A stretch of DNA of 64,000 nucleotides, taken from positions 366,379,501-366,443,500 of the forward strand of contig CM057451.1 of assembly GCA_016271365.2 (NCBI GenBank), read 5' to 3'. Below, piece after piece: positions 22,521-32,644 of the stretch. The stretch is from Neoceratodus forsteri. Its lineage: Eukaryota > Chordata > Ceratodontiformes > Ceratodontidae. The translations under genes were made by a program, and so were the position numbers. The notes below the pieces were generated by a model, which saw only the letters and a list, made by a program, of their open reading frames with translations, was not told the origin of the DNA and made no database searches. Positions within the stretch are counted from its first letter, which is position 1. Each line of letters starts with the position of its first letter.

Positions 22521-24795
22521 TCAGGGCCCCGATTTTCCTGCGGCATGGGCAAGTTCTGCGTAGGGTTCCTCATTTGCCGCAAGAACTCTACGAACACTCA
22601 GCACCAATCCTCATGCATACTTACCCTTAATTTTTTCCTTTTTGTTTTTTTGCCCAATCCGACACAATGCACGCCGTAACACAGTCATTTTATGGGCGTT
22701 TGTCACCAAATGTTCAACATAGCCAGTGTAAGACCTCTGCTCATGATCAGTATCACTGTGATTTTATTACTCTGTCCGAACACTGATTTAGCGACATCGA
22801 CTGCGCCATTGTGCGCTACATGTGCGAAACACATTTAGGTGAAATGTGAAAATGACAGTTGTACTGTTCATAAGGAGGTGTGGTAAAATGGTAATACTGA
22901 AAATCTGGAGTGAAGATATTAAAATGCTTGAAGTTACGTGCGTAAAAACTGCATACGCACTACGTCAAAACAGTCGTTTTGGGAATAATTTCACCAAATT
23001 TTCAACATAGGGTTCTTAAGAGCCTACCTCATGAACTGTGACACTGTCATTTCATTAATCATTCTGGAAAGGTGGTTCTGCACAGTGACTGCGGAACCAC
23101 CTTTCGGGACCGATTAATGAAATAACAGTGTCACAGTTCATGAGGTGGGGACCCCAAAACCCCATGTTGAAAATTTGAGAAAAATTCCCAGAAATGGCTG
23201 AGATATGCACTAAAGTTAAAAAAATCCATTTATGCCATTATACAGCTTACTGGCATTTCTTCAGTTCACGGTCGGCTTTGAAGAGTGCAGACGTGTTCCT
23301 CGTCCACCGAAGATCATCGCGCTGGGCTCCGGAGGTAAGTATGGGTTGAGGTGGGGTGAGGTGAGGTGTGGGAGGTGGAGTGCGCAGAGGGTGGGTGTGG
23401 GTTGGGGAGAGGGGCAAAAGAATCACCGATGGAAGGTTTTTTTTTTGCAGGGTTTTTGGAAGCTTCACACAAGGAGGGACTTTTGCCACGCTGGGGTGGG
23501 CTCCCAGCGTGGCATACTAATATTTCAGAAGGGGGCATGTTTGTACCTTTCTAATCTGGTGGCAAGGATCTTAGCCAAAATCTTTGTGTGGAAGGTTGAT
23601 CGTGAAATAGGTCTGAGGTTTTAGCAGATCTATGGACCTAATATCTATGGACCTAATGAAAATTCCCTCCTTTTTGTGCAACTGTCTTGAACTGGTTAAC
23701 TTCCCAGCTCCATACATTTTTGGTGGTGACTTTAATTTAATATTGAACCTAACCTTGAAAGATGCATAGCGGGCAGTAACAGATTGAGGTGCAGTAGAGA
23801 TGCATTGCACCACAACCTGTGAGGTGCTCTCACACCACCTCTTACGGCTCCCTAACATTTGCCATAACTTTCCTAACACCAACTCCTAACGTGAATGTGC
23901 TCTTTTATTTGTGCAGTTACTTTGCCATCAACTGTGTGGATGCGAGTAAGGCAGTCGAATCAGTGGGCATCCACACAGTGCCAGTACACCTTGCCTCCTT
24001 TCTCTTTGTCTAGGCAATACAGAAAGCCAGAAAGTAAAGCCAGTGGCTTCCCCTTCTGTCTCGAGACAAACTCCACATCCATGCCAACCTCCATTCTGAC
24101 ATAGTGACAGGATAATATGGTAGCAGGTATCTTTAAGTGTTAGGCTACTGCATTGTGGGAAAGTAAAACAGGAAGTGACATGCAGTGAAGACCTGCAAAG
24201 AGCTACCAGCAATAAACATCTATAAAAGTACTAACATCTAATACAATTCTAACCAAGTGCTATTATTACAGGGTATCTAATTATGTGAGGTGCTAAAGTT
24301 GAAGAGCGCTAATATTGGGGTCGCCGAAAAAAATACACTAATATTGAAGTCGCGATTTTATAATCGCTATTTTAACCATGGAACCCAACAGTTTAGGATT
24401 TGGATCCTCAGTTTTATAGAGACAGCTTTGTGATGCACAGATGCTTTGGTGGCTGGAGTTTGTCAGACAGAACTTGTCGCAAAGTAATTAATGTTGCTTA
24501 CAAGGTATTCAAATGTATTTTTACATGTACTGGGGCATTTATAGCAGTTGTGTGCTTTTTTAAATTCCATTGCCAAGGGAATTGGTCACACGTGACCAAA
24601 TGTATAATGGTGAGTGGTTTCTGTGATGAAGAGTTTTGAGAAGGTGCAGGGACATTGCTGCAGATAAACAACGTCAGGTCAAGGCCTTAATGTTAGCTGT
24701 TCCATTATGAGAGAATACAAGTATATGGCAATTATAGGAGACACGTTTGTTCAGCGTGCGAATTCGCGAGGTGGCAAGTCGCTGGATATTTCCGT
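22521..24795. repeat. Palindromic repeat family, copy 1, plus unassigned DNA, inside L2 copy a
   Basis: The segment 22660-23340 is the reverse complement of 53730-54440 over its whole length, by eye roughly four bases in five. Shared phrases include ATCTTCGGTGGAC, CTTCAAAGCCGACC, AAATTTTCAACATGGGG and TTTTACCACACCTCCTTATGA. 23478-23520 holds GCCACGCTGG with CCAGCGTGGC, also found in copy 2. 23560-23760 looks like a scrap of an L1 endonuclease (GGDFNLI-type phrase). 23760-24795 is unassigned. Exact termini and target duplication were not found. Confidence 0.6.
23027..23145. repeat. 119-bp near-perfect hairpin within palindromic repeat copy 1
   Basis: CCTCATGAACTGTGACACTG at 23027 is matched by its reverse complement ending at 23145. 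ATTTCATTAATC pairs with GATTAATGAAAT, and GGTGGTTC with GAACCACC nearer the centre. The corresponding hairpin of copy 2 lies at 53933-54050. Confidence 0.9.
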
Positions 24796-24807
24796 GGTTT
24801 ACGCACC

Positions 24808-26659
24808 ATGATCATGAGAAAACTTCAGGCCATGCTTATAATCAATAATTACCTTGAGGACCTACGGGGTGTCGACTGGTCCAGAATTACCGCCATAAAT
24901 GACCCTGTTGCAGCCCTAGATCAATTCCTTGCAGTATTCGTCCCACTGCAAAATAGGCATGCACCTTACTCAAAAAGGAGGGTTAGAGGCACAGCCACGA
25001 AGTGGCCCCACGCGGCCTTTTCTCCCTAATGAAACAGAGAGATATATGCTGGGTGAAGCACGAGATCTCTCGCAACAGCAATGACCTCCTGGAGTATCAC
25101 CAACTCAGAAACTCCTGTAAGAGAGCCATACGCACTGCCAAAAGCGAGTACTGCCAATCGGCCCTGCTTGCCTTGGCATACAACCCCCAACGCTTCTGGA
25201 AAAATGTTAAAAACCTCGTCAGAGGGTCGGATAAGGAACAACTCACTGACATGCACATTGGGGGAACCAACTGTAACAACCCCCTAACCATTGCCTCTGC
25301 TTTTAACCGCATGTTCTCCGACCTGCTGGCTCCCTCTTTCCCCTTACTCTCGGCCCCAAAATCACTGAGCGAGCACCCCCCCAACCGTCTTTCTACCATA
25401 AACAGATTTCCATTGGCGAGACCCAGGAACTCCTTGCCGGTCTCTCTCACCACACGGGAGCTGGCCATGACAGCCTGGAACCAAAGCTACTTAGTCTGGG
25501 AGCTCCCCTCCTCGCCCGACCGGTTGCTCACATCTTCAATGCCTCCCTTATCTCAGGGATCATCCCTGACATATGGAAGGTTGCTAAGGTGGTCCCTGTC
25601 CATAAACATGGTGACCCCAAAGATATCAATAATTATCGCCCCATTGCTATACTATCGGCCACCTGCAAACTCCTCGAAAAGGCAGTTGCTTCGCAACTCA
25701 CCCACTACCTCCAGGGTTATGATGCTCTCTCCCCTACCCAACACGGATTCAGAAAAGGTCACAGTACTTCAACTGCACTCGCCGTGGTTACCTCCAAGAC
25801 CAGGACCACGACTGACCAAGGCAATACACCGGAGGCCATATTCATTGATCTTTTGAAGGCCTTCGATCGGGTTGACCATTCCCTCCTTCTTCTCTCCGCT
25901 CTGCAGTCTCTTGGATTTTCCCTTCGAGCCCTTGACTGGTTCTCCAACTACCTTGGGGGCAGGCAGCAATACACCTGCTTTAATCGAACCCTCTCAGCCC
26001 TCTCCCCAGTTAACAGCGGGGTCCCCCAAGGATCTGTCCTTGGACCCATACTGTTTTCCCTGTTCATCAACGAATTGCCCTCTGCTACCACAAACGGGCA
26101 CCTAACTCTCTATGCTGATGACCTAGTCATCCTGGCCAGTTCACAGGATATCACCAGCATCAACACCCAGCTTAACTCCGATTTCTCTCTCATCCGGAAC
26201 TGGCTTGATGGCCACAAGCTCACTGTCAACCAGAAGAAAACCAAGGCCATGTTCTTTGGCTCCGTGGCCAAAACCTCCTCCTGCCCTACGCCTCTAAAAA
26301 TCTATGGATCAAATGACTCCCTCCTGCCAGTCACTGACTCTATAAGGTATCTAGGAGTTACCCTTGATCCACAACTGGATCTCTCCCCGCACATTTGGAA
26401 TGTATGTAAAGCAACGAATGGCAAGCTCGGCCTAGCCTACAGAGCTAAGGACTGCCTCACCCCCGCTGCCCGGTTTGCGATAGCCAGGGGGATTCTTCTT
26501 CCCACACTTTCCTGTGGTATTTTTGGCTTTACCCCTGTCCCGAGCTATAGCCTTGTGAAATGGGACACCACTTACAACAATATATGCCACTTCGCACTCT
26601 CTGCCCCCCACCTCACCCATCGCTGTGAGCTCTATTCTCGACTGGAGTGGCTACCCTGA
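24808..26659 (+). pseudogene. L2 copy a linker and reverse transcriptase
   Basis: Three overlapping frames make one protein. 24808-25029 (YLEDLRGVDWSRI), 25002-25450 (SCKRAIRTAKSEYCQSALLA, FWKNVKNLVRG) and 25589-26659, an open 356-residue RT. The RT has NYRPIAILSATCKLLEK, HGFRKGHSTSTALA, AIFIDLLKAFDRVDHSLLL, SGVPQGSVLGPILFSLFIN and LYADDLVILAS, so the catalytic YADD is intact. It then has RYLGVTLDPQLD and ends near HRCELYSRLEWLP. Two frameshifts and the upstream insertion inactivate it. This is the best preserved LINE polymerase in the window. Confidence 0.9.
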
Positions 26660-27466
26660 AAAACACCGCGCACCCATGTCATGGCAGCTTCACTGACAAC
26701 ATAGTTAGAAAGGCCTTCCCGCCTGGGCTCGCCTCTTCCCAAAGCATGAAACCCCTGTCTACCACCTAAGATCGTGCGCAGATCAGGCTCGCCTGATCGG
26801 GCCTTCACCCCCCATGCGCCGAGAATGTGGAACTCCCTTCCTGCACGAGTTTGCGCCTCTCCCTCCCACCCCAGCTTCAAAACATCCCTATGGAACTTCC
26901 TCAAAACTGCATCGGCCTGTCTGTGTTCCACATAAACCCAGCATCCCTCTCCCCCCCCTCACCCTCTGGGGGAGCTGCCTGTGTGCAGTTCTTGCCTGTC
27001 ACTGTTATCTCTGCTGATCACCCTCTTCAAGGCACTTACCACCCCCTGGCAGAGTGGCGATATTGTTCATAACAATATCTGCCTCCTGTCCCACTGAGCC
27101 CCACTCTTCCTCTCTCACTAGAGGCGCTGTGTTCAGGCTACCGCATTCTTTGTGTGTTCCTAACAATTTTGTTGATGATCCCGTTTGAGATGTTCTTTGA
27201 TACCAATTTCTAAGTGTTATATGATGTTATTCTCCCTCCAAATGCTGTCATGCCTATCTGTTAATTGATTGCTCTCAGTCCTGCTTTGAGCCTGTCTGTA
27301 CCTTAAGCTGTATCACCCAATTGTCGGGAGCATGTGGCTCCTGTATGTTACCTCGGCACTGTATCATGTCTCTCTGTTGCTTTGTAACTCTCCCTGGGTC
27401 GCACCTGAAAATAGGCACTTGGATGTCTAGCATGCTTACCTGGTTAACAAAAGCAAATAAATAAAT
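26660..27466 (+). other. L2 copy a 3' untranslated region
   Basis: Non-coding, pyrimidine-rich, ending in GAAAATAGGCACTTGGATGT and then an AAATAAATAAAT tail. The ending resembles that of L2 copy c (GAAAATGAGCTTGCTCAATG then TTAAATAAAGTTTGATTGA). Confidence 0.7.
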
Positions 27467-27564
27467 CTGATATGACTACCCCCAGGCCCCTTTCCATTTT
27501 TGTTGTTGTTAGTATCTCACCCCCACTGTGTACTCTTCCCCTGTGTTTTTGTTTCCCAGGTGCA

Positions 27565-28338
27565 TTACTTTGCATTGAATCTAAGCTGCCATACATTTGA
27601 CCATTCCTCCAACCTTGCCAAGTCCCTTCTCAGCCTTTCCACACCACCTTGTATATCAACCCTGTTGCAGATCTTTTTGGCACCTACAAAGAGACAAACT
27701 TTTCCTTTTAGTCCCTCCACAATGTCACTTATAAAGACATTAAAGAGGACTAGTCCCAATACTGAACCCTGCGGTACCCCGTTAGTAACCCCCTTTCTTC
27801 AGAGTGGACTCTATTTACTGTTACCCTCTGCGTCCTGTTGTCTAGCCAATTTTTTACCCAGACTACCACCCTGGGACCCACTCCAAGGCTGGCTAACTTG
27901 TTTATTAATCTTTTGTGTCGGACTGTGTCAAATGCCTTGCTAAAGTCTAGGTAGGCCATGTCCACAGCCCCTCCCTGATCTATTACTTTGGTCACCCAGT
28001 CAAAGAAATCTATTAGCTTCGTCTGACATGACCTTCTCACTGTGAATCCATGCTGCCTTGGGTCCTGTGCCCCGCTGGTATTCAACAATTCTTTCCTTCA
28101 GAAGTGATTCTGTCATTTTACCTACCACTGAGGTCAAACTAACAGGTCTGTAGTTTCCTGCCTCTGCCTTGCTCCCACTTTTGTGAAGTGGAATCACATC
28201 CGCCCTCCTCCAGTCCTTAGGTACCACTACATCCTCCCATGATTTGTTAAAGAGGGTAGTCAGTGGTGTCACTAGTTCTCCCCTTAGTTCTTTTAGAATT
28301 CTGGGGTAAATCCCATCAGGCCCCATTGCTCTGTCCAC
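27565..28338 (-). pseudogene. CR1 copy b reverse transcriptase palm
   Basis: Minus-strand blocks in order from 28338: GPDGIYPRILKELRGELV, DWRRADVIPLHKSGS, NYRPVSLTSVVGKMTESLLK, then LDFSKAFDTVRHKRLINKLA and VNWLDNRT-like sequence, then GLVLFNVFISDI. The catalytic box reads FVGA where copy d has FADD, so the catalytic Asp pair is lost. The PQG motif before it is disrupted by a frameshift. It represents the catalytic core of the CR1 whose C-terminus lies at 21263-21640. Confidence 0.85.
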
Positions 28339-28615
28339 CTTCAGTTTTTAAGAGTTCTTTCAGAACCCTTTCTTCTGTGAAAGGACTGGTATCAACCTCC
28401 CTATCCAGAGTGTTTTTATTTTTTGGTTTAAGTACCTCCCCTCCTCTTCTTTTGTGAATACTGAGCAGAAGTATTCATTCAGTATCCCTGCTTTTTCAGT
28501 CACCCTCTGCCCATATTCCCTCTCTTTATTAAGCCTCAGTATCCCTCCCTTGATCTTTCTTCACTCCCTAATGTACCTATAAAAGGTTTTATACCCTTCT
28601 TAACAGAGTTGGCTA

Positions 28616-29926
28616 ACTGGGCCACGCTTGGGGGAATGCTCCCCAATCGAGCTATGGTCAAAGAGTGGAGTCTCCAAGAAGACCACAGACTCCTGATCCA
28701 ACTTGTATGAGGACTCCTCAAAAACAGCCCTCGGCTGCTTCATGCCATAGACCTCCCAGGAAAGTCTGAGAAGCCTGGGGTTGTAGTGACAAGTTCCACC
28801 TGAAGGGGTGGAGAAACAGATGCTGGAAGCACCTGCTTAGTGTTGACCACTGTGGGCATCACTGGCTGCTGCCAGGGAACCGGAGGATCACGGGGCAGAA
28901 CCCTACCCTGCCCCACAATGGCCTGCTGTTATCAGAGGAGTTCCTTGTAACACTGATGCATTTTGTGGCAGTGCCTCTCCTCACCTGAGGACGAAGTAGT
29001 TGAGGAACATGAATGGTGACACTTCCCCACCGAGCAGGATCAAGAGTGGGACACCTCAGCCATGATCTCGACAACTGACTGGCTGGCCAACAGCGAGAAG
29101 AATCTCCTGGTGGTTTGCTGTAGATCATGTGCCTGCCCACATTATGCAATACCAGTGCCGAAGATCCAACCCTGATTAGGGGCTGATCCCGTGGTGGAGC
29201 GGGCAGGGACACCGACTGGACCATTTCCTTCCTGGGTGAGGACTGGGAGCATTGTGTTCTGTGAGACTGAATCCTCAGCATTGTCTGAAGGCTGGTCGAC
29301 AGGCTTGATAAAAATCTCAGCAGCCTGCTCAACTGGAGTAGAAGCTGAATGGCTCAATGGGGGAACCGAAGAGCCCTCAACCTGCCCGACTTGCCTCTCA
29401 ATCACACCTGGTCCCACGAATAGCACCAGTGGCACTTGCTTTTCACACCACAGGGGGTGGGGGGGCAGGGCTCTCTTCCAAGGTCTGCAGGGCCAAAGAC
29501 ATCTAAGACCTTCCAACACTGGCCTAGGGAACAGTGCCGAGAACAAGGAGGTACCCACTGCAGCTGCCACCACTTCTGCCATAAGGGTTGTAAAGTGTTT
29601 GGTTAACACAACAACAGCTGAGGCCTTCTCGTGGCCCATAGGGCACTCCTTCGGACCCTTCTCTGAAGGGTGGCCTAGTGAGAGCCGAAGGTTCCTGTCC
29701 TCGAGGAACTCAGAAAGCATGGATTTGCAAAGGCTGCGCTTGGCCTGTTGTGTTGCCTGCCCAGACAGTACACACACATATCATGTGAATCAGTGACCGA
29801 CATCTCCTGACGGCACTAATTGCAAAATTTGAATCCTGGTTTTTTGTGTTCCATCACTGGTTCATAGACAGAGTTGAGAGAACTGCAAAACAAATCAAGA
29901 GAAAGATTGAAAATTTAAATTTTGCA
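28616..29926 (-). pseudogene. DIRS alpha1 gag, N-terminal part
   Basis: Minus-strand sequence continuing from 20304-21018 towards the gag start. It shares runs with alpha2: compare 28660-28760 with 42490-42590, and 29050-29160 with 59278-59360. The most 5' coding part (about 29820-29700) carries the Cys/His cluster (MCVLSG-type phrase in shifted frames), equivalent to CMYCLSGQHDMARCGFC at 60040. Many stops and shifts. The upstream leader is interrupted by a SINE at 29927. Confidence 0.7.
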
Positions 29927-30575
29927 GCTCGGTGGTGTAGAGGGCTGTGGTGTCATGTACGCCATACCTCTCACCACGCTAGCGACCCGAATTTTGGAAC
30001 AAGCTCAAGTTGCCGGGGGTTGGCTTGGGTGGGGGGCAGAGGACTGAGCATCTGACAGACTGCTCTCCTTTCCCGGGGGAGGAGGGGGGGGGATGTGGTG
30101 CTAGTGTCTTCAGTGACACCCAGTGGAGGCTGGGTGTGCATCAGGATCGGGCCACCATGGGACAGGGTTGGAGGCGACGGCGGATGTCTGCAAGCTGGGT
30201 GTGGGAGTGTGCTCAGCCTTCGCTGGACGTCACTGCATGTCCAAGCCTCTGGGGAATGGGGAAGAAAACAGAACTCCCTTCCCGGCGTGCATAGTGACAC
30301 CAAGGCACCTCTCTGAATGACGCCCCAGGCCAGCCAAGGGCTGGCGAAATGTGGATCTCGGTCTCTCTCCCTCACCCCCGGGGACAGCCCCACCACAGGG
30401 GGCAAGCTGCGGGTATCACCGGCCATATAGGACCTGGTGGGGGATGCCGGCAGGAGGTTGCCTGGGGCAGAGTGAGGGTAGCGACCCCCCCCCACCACAC
30501 ACACACACACCTGGAAGGAGCAGAAATAGAACTGAAAAAACCAAAACAAACAAAAAAAATTTCGCCAATGATGCA
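29927..30575 (+). mobile_element. GC-rich tRNA-derived SINE, copy 1
   Basis: Begins with AGCTCGGTGGTGTAGAGG, an A-box-like sequence. About 45 bases on is GCGACCCGAATTTTGGAACA, in B-box position; the same phrase TTTTGGAACAAGC occurs in copy 2 (43087). A GC-rich body follows, with a CA run (30500-30512) and an A-rich tail (30536-30561). It splits the leader of DIRS alpha1, whose sequence resumes at about 30590. Probably Pol III transcribed when active; it needs LINE enzymes to move. Confidence 0.6.
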
Positions 30576-30639
30576 GACAAACCCATGCAACAGCCACGAA
30601 GGAAGTGAACTGTTCTTCCAGTGGAAAGAAAGATGCGAC

Positions 30640-30772
30640 TTCATGGGACGCAGTCAGGGGATATACCATCTGGGTCGTGGTAGTAGCTTAGCTTAAAGAC
30701 GTCCTGCCGGTAACATTATTCCCCTGGAACTGCCAGAGTGTGGATAAGTTAACCGTATTCAAGCCTCTAGAA
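30640..30772. repeat. DIRS alpha1 right inverted terminal repeat
   Basis: Reverse complement of the alpha2 left repeat (37079-37175). Shared phrases are GCTTAGCTTAAAGACGTC and GAACTGC-C-GAGTGTGGAT (plus-strand view). It also matches the alpha2 right repeat at 60290-60402. The terminus is placed at CTCTAGA near 30772. Confidence 0.75.
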
Positions 30773-31211
30773 CATATTTTCATTTGTTTTACCAAGAAAG
30801 GTGAATATGGGCCTCAAAGTCCAATTTTTAGCCACGCCACCAGTGCCTACACTGTAAGAGAGAATTTATGGTTGTAAAAGACTGCAAACTGTTCCAAAAT
30901 GCACTGCAGGCATGGTGTCATTGTCACTCCAATCCACAACACCTAAGTGAGATGCTCTGTCAACTTCTAATAGCAGTCACTGACATTGAAGTAAGTGCAG
31001 TGGCCTGCCACCCCATATTAATGAACTATGAACACTGGACATCATGGAACTAAACAGGGATGCCATAGCCAGTGTCGGATCCCACCTGTTCACACTATGA
31101 TGACAACTGCCTCTGACTGGTTCCATTCTGTGCAATGGTCAAGGAAAGTGACTATGTCATATCTAATCTCTACATAAAAATTTAGCTAAAGGTTAGATAG
31201 TATAACAAGAA
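30773..31211. other. Spacer between DIRS alpha1 and alpha2, no feature seen
   Basis: About 440 bases with no recognised repeat or gene. It is a candidate for old intronic DNA predating the transposons. Confidence 0.4.
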
Positions 31212-31288
31212 TAGATTACTCACCCATTAACCATAGTTCTAGGAGTAAATACAGGTTACTGACCTGTAACAGGAGTTCTAGGAATGGT

Positions 31289-31417
31289 ATATGTTGTTCA
31301 TCAACACTTCATGGCAGGTTCCTTGCCGCTTTAAATCTTGCCGGAAGGTCTTCAAGCTGGCTCCTCCCACCCACCCGGGTGGTAAAACTCTCGGTTCCGC
31401 CCCGTGACGCCAGATCT
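31289..31417. repeat. DIRS beta left inverted terminal repeat
   Basis: About 130 bases are the reverse complement of 36930-37062. Shared runs include CTTCATGGCAGGTTCCTTGC, CTTCAAGCTGGCTCCTCCCA and CTCCGCCCC/GTTCCGCCCC. Confidence 0.9.
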
Positions 31418-31475
31418 AGCCCGCTGGAAGCCAGGTTGTGCATCGAAGCCGGGGAGGCCGGGTGGGTTGTGTGGA

Positions 31476-31570
31476 TGAACAACATATACCATTCCTAGAA
31501 CACCTGTTACAGGTGAGTAACCTGTATTTCTAGGGACATGGATATGTTGTTCAGTGCACACTTCATGGCA
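31476..31570. repeat. DIRS beta internal complementary region
   Basis: The first half (ATGAACAACATATACCATTC through CAGGTGAGTAACCTGTATT) is the reverse complement of the left end 31249-31303. The second half (TCTAGGGACATGGATATGTT and on) is the reverse complement of the right end 37045-37076. It is the joined-ends arrangement expected of DIRS. Confidence 0.88.
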
Positions 31571-31616
31571 GACTCCTAGCAGTTCTCCGGGAGAAGGGAG
31601 GCAAGGAGCACACCCC

Positions 31617-32633
31617 CTACTTAGGAAACAAGGACTGGAGAACCGAGGTCCCAAAACCAGCATCCCGGCGTGACTCAAGGTCGATGTGGTAATGGGTAAT
31701 AAAGGTGTGTGCTGACTTCCAGGTAGCAGCTGTGCAGATTTCCTGGATAGGGACGTCCCTGGAAGCAGCCACCGAAGCAGCGGTACGGCGGATAGAATGA
31801 GCTCTTATCCTTTTGGGAGGCTCCATGCCCGCCAACCTGTAGCAGAGATCTATGCAGGAGGTGATCCACCTGCCTATCGTCCACTTGGCTGCAGGTCTGC
31901 CAGGTGCGGCTTCAGCGTAGGAGATAAACAGCTGGCGAACCTCTCCCCGAACTTCAGCCGTTCGCTCCTTATAATAAGACAGCGCTCTTCTAGGGTCCAG
32001 AGTATGGAGCCTATATTCGGCCTCCGAGGTGTGATTGGGGTAGAACACCGGCAGAGTCAACACCTGGTTAAGGTGAAACTCCGACACCACCTTCGGAAGG
32101 AATTTTGGGTGGGGGCGCAGGATAACCTTGGTCCTGTGGAAGACCAGATAGGGAGACTCGATGGAAAGCACCTAGAGTTCTCCCATCCTTCTGGCTGACG
32201 TGATAGCCACCAAGAAGGCAGTCTTCCACGATAGGTGAGAGATGTCACACCTGTGTATCGGTTCGAATGGCTTGCCCATGAGCTTAGCCAATACCAGCAG
32301 TAGATCCCACGGAGGTGGAGGTTCTACACTGGAGGGGATAGTGATCAAGGCCTTTGAAAAAGCGCCCACCACCTTCTCCTGCACCACTAACTGCTTCTGC
32401 CTGCGCCCAATTAGCAGGAGACGGCTGCCAGGTGCACCTTAGGGTTGTCGACAAGCCCTGGCTGAGAAAGGGACCACAGGAAGTCCAGAATGCTTGCAAG
32501 GAACAGGAGGAAGGGTCCAACCCTTGCCCTGACACCAAATGGAGAATCTCTTCCATTTGAAGGCACAGCATTTCCTGGTCGACTCCTTACGGGATGCCTC
32601 AACAACATTGAGGACCTCGTCGGAAAGACCCAA
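31617..32633 (-). pseudogene. DIRS beta tyrosine recombinase
   Basis: Read from 32633: core-binding region with ESTRKCCAFKWKRFSIWC, a shifted stretch, then 32387-32172 ending ITSARRMGEL (catalytic Arg). A TAG stop sits at about 32171, where the gamma copy has CAG for Gln; a single C-to-T change would explain it. Then 184 open residues carry HSIRRTAASVAAS (His-x-x-Arg), FITHYHIDLE (Tyr) and the end QSLFPK. So the catalytic residues survive but the stop and at least one frameshift disable the enzyme. Role as in gamma. Confidence 0.85.
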
Positions 32634-32644
32634 GGCCTAGAACT

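Larger units (their letters stand above)
21700..27466 (+). mobile_element. L2-type LINE, copy a, split by a palindromic repeat
   Basis: A plus-strand LINE with an endonuclease at 21836-22500 and linker plus RT at 24808-26659. It has a 3' untranslated region ending GCAAATAAATAAAT at 27466, where CR1 copy b resumes. The coding sequence is interrupted at about 22520-24800 by unrelated repeat DNA. The 5' end is probably truncated. The tail type and protein motifs match L2 copy b, on the opposite strand. Confidence 0.85.
21019..28615 (-). mobile_element. CR1 LINE, copy b, split by an L2 LINE
   Basis: The 3' piece (21019-21699) begins with the terminal ACATAGAAACATAG and covers the RT C-terminus. 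The 5' piece (27467-28615) covers the RT palm. Compared with copy d (62335-62410), the sequence is continuous across the gap apart from about two bases, so the plus-strand L2 in between inserted into this CR1. Both outer borders abut DIRS alpha1 gag, so the CR1 itself inserted into alpha1. Confidence 0.85.
3791..30772 (-). mobile_element. DIRS alpha1, a composite broken into three pieces
   Basis: Three minus-strand blocks read in DIRS order when joined: RNase H/RT and the end of gag (3791-5605), middle gag (20304-21018), and N-terminal gag plus 5' inverted repeat (28616-30772). The junction at 5605/20304 shares a 9-base duplication, GGAAGAAGT, and the coding phrase (S-V/S-T-S-S-Q-K) is continuous with the copy at 41690. 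The junction at 21018/28616 flanks a CR1. The tyrosine recombinase and left inverted repeat are missing, replaced by delta sequence at 3790. Confidence 0.7.

Noticed and set aside
29142..30696. Several long frames on both strands (up to 232 residues)
   Set aside because: They are antisense or shifted readings of DIRS alpha1 gag and of SINE copy 1; no motif, and the long frame crosses the SINE border.
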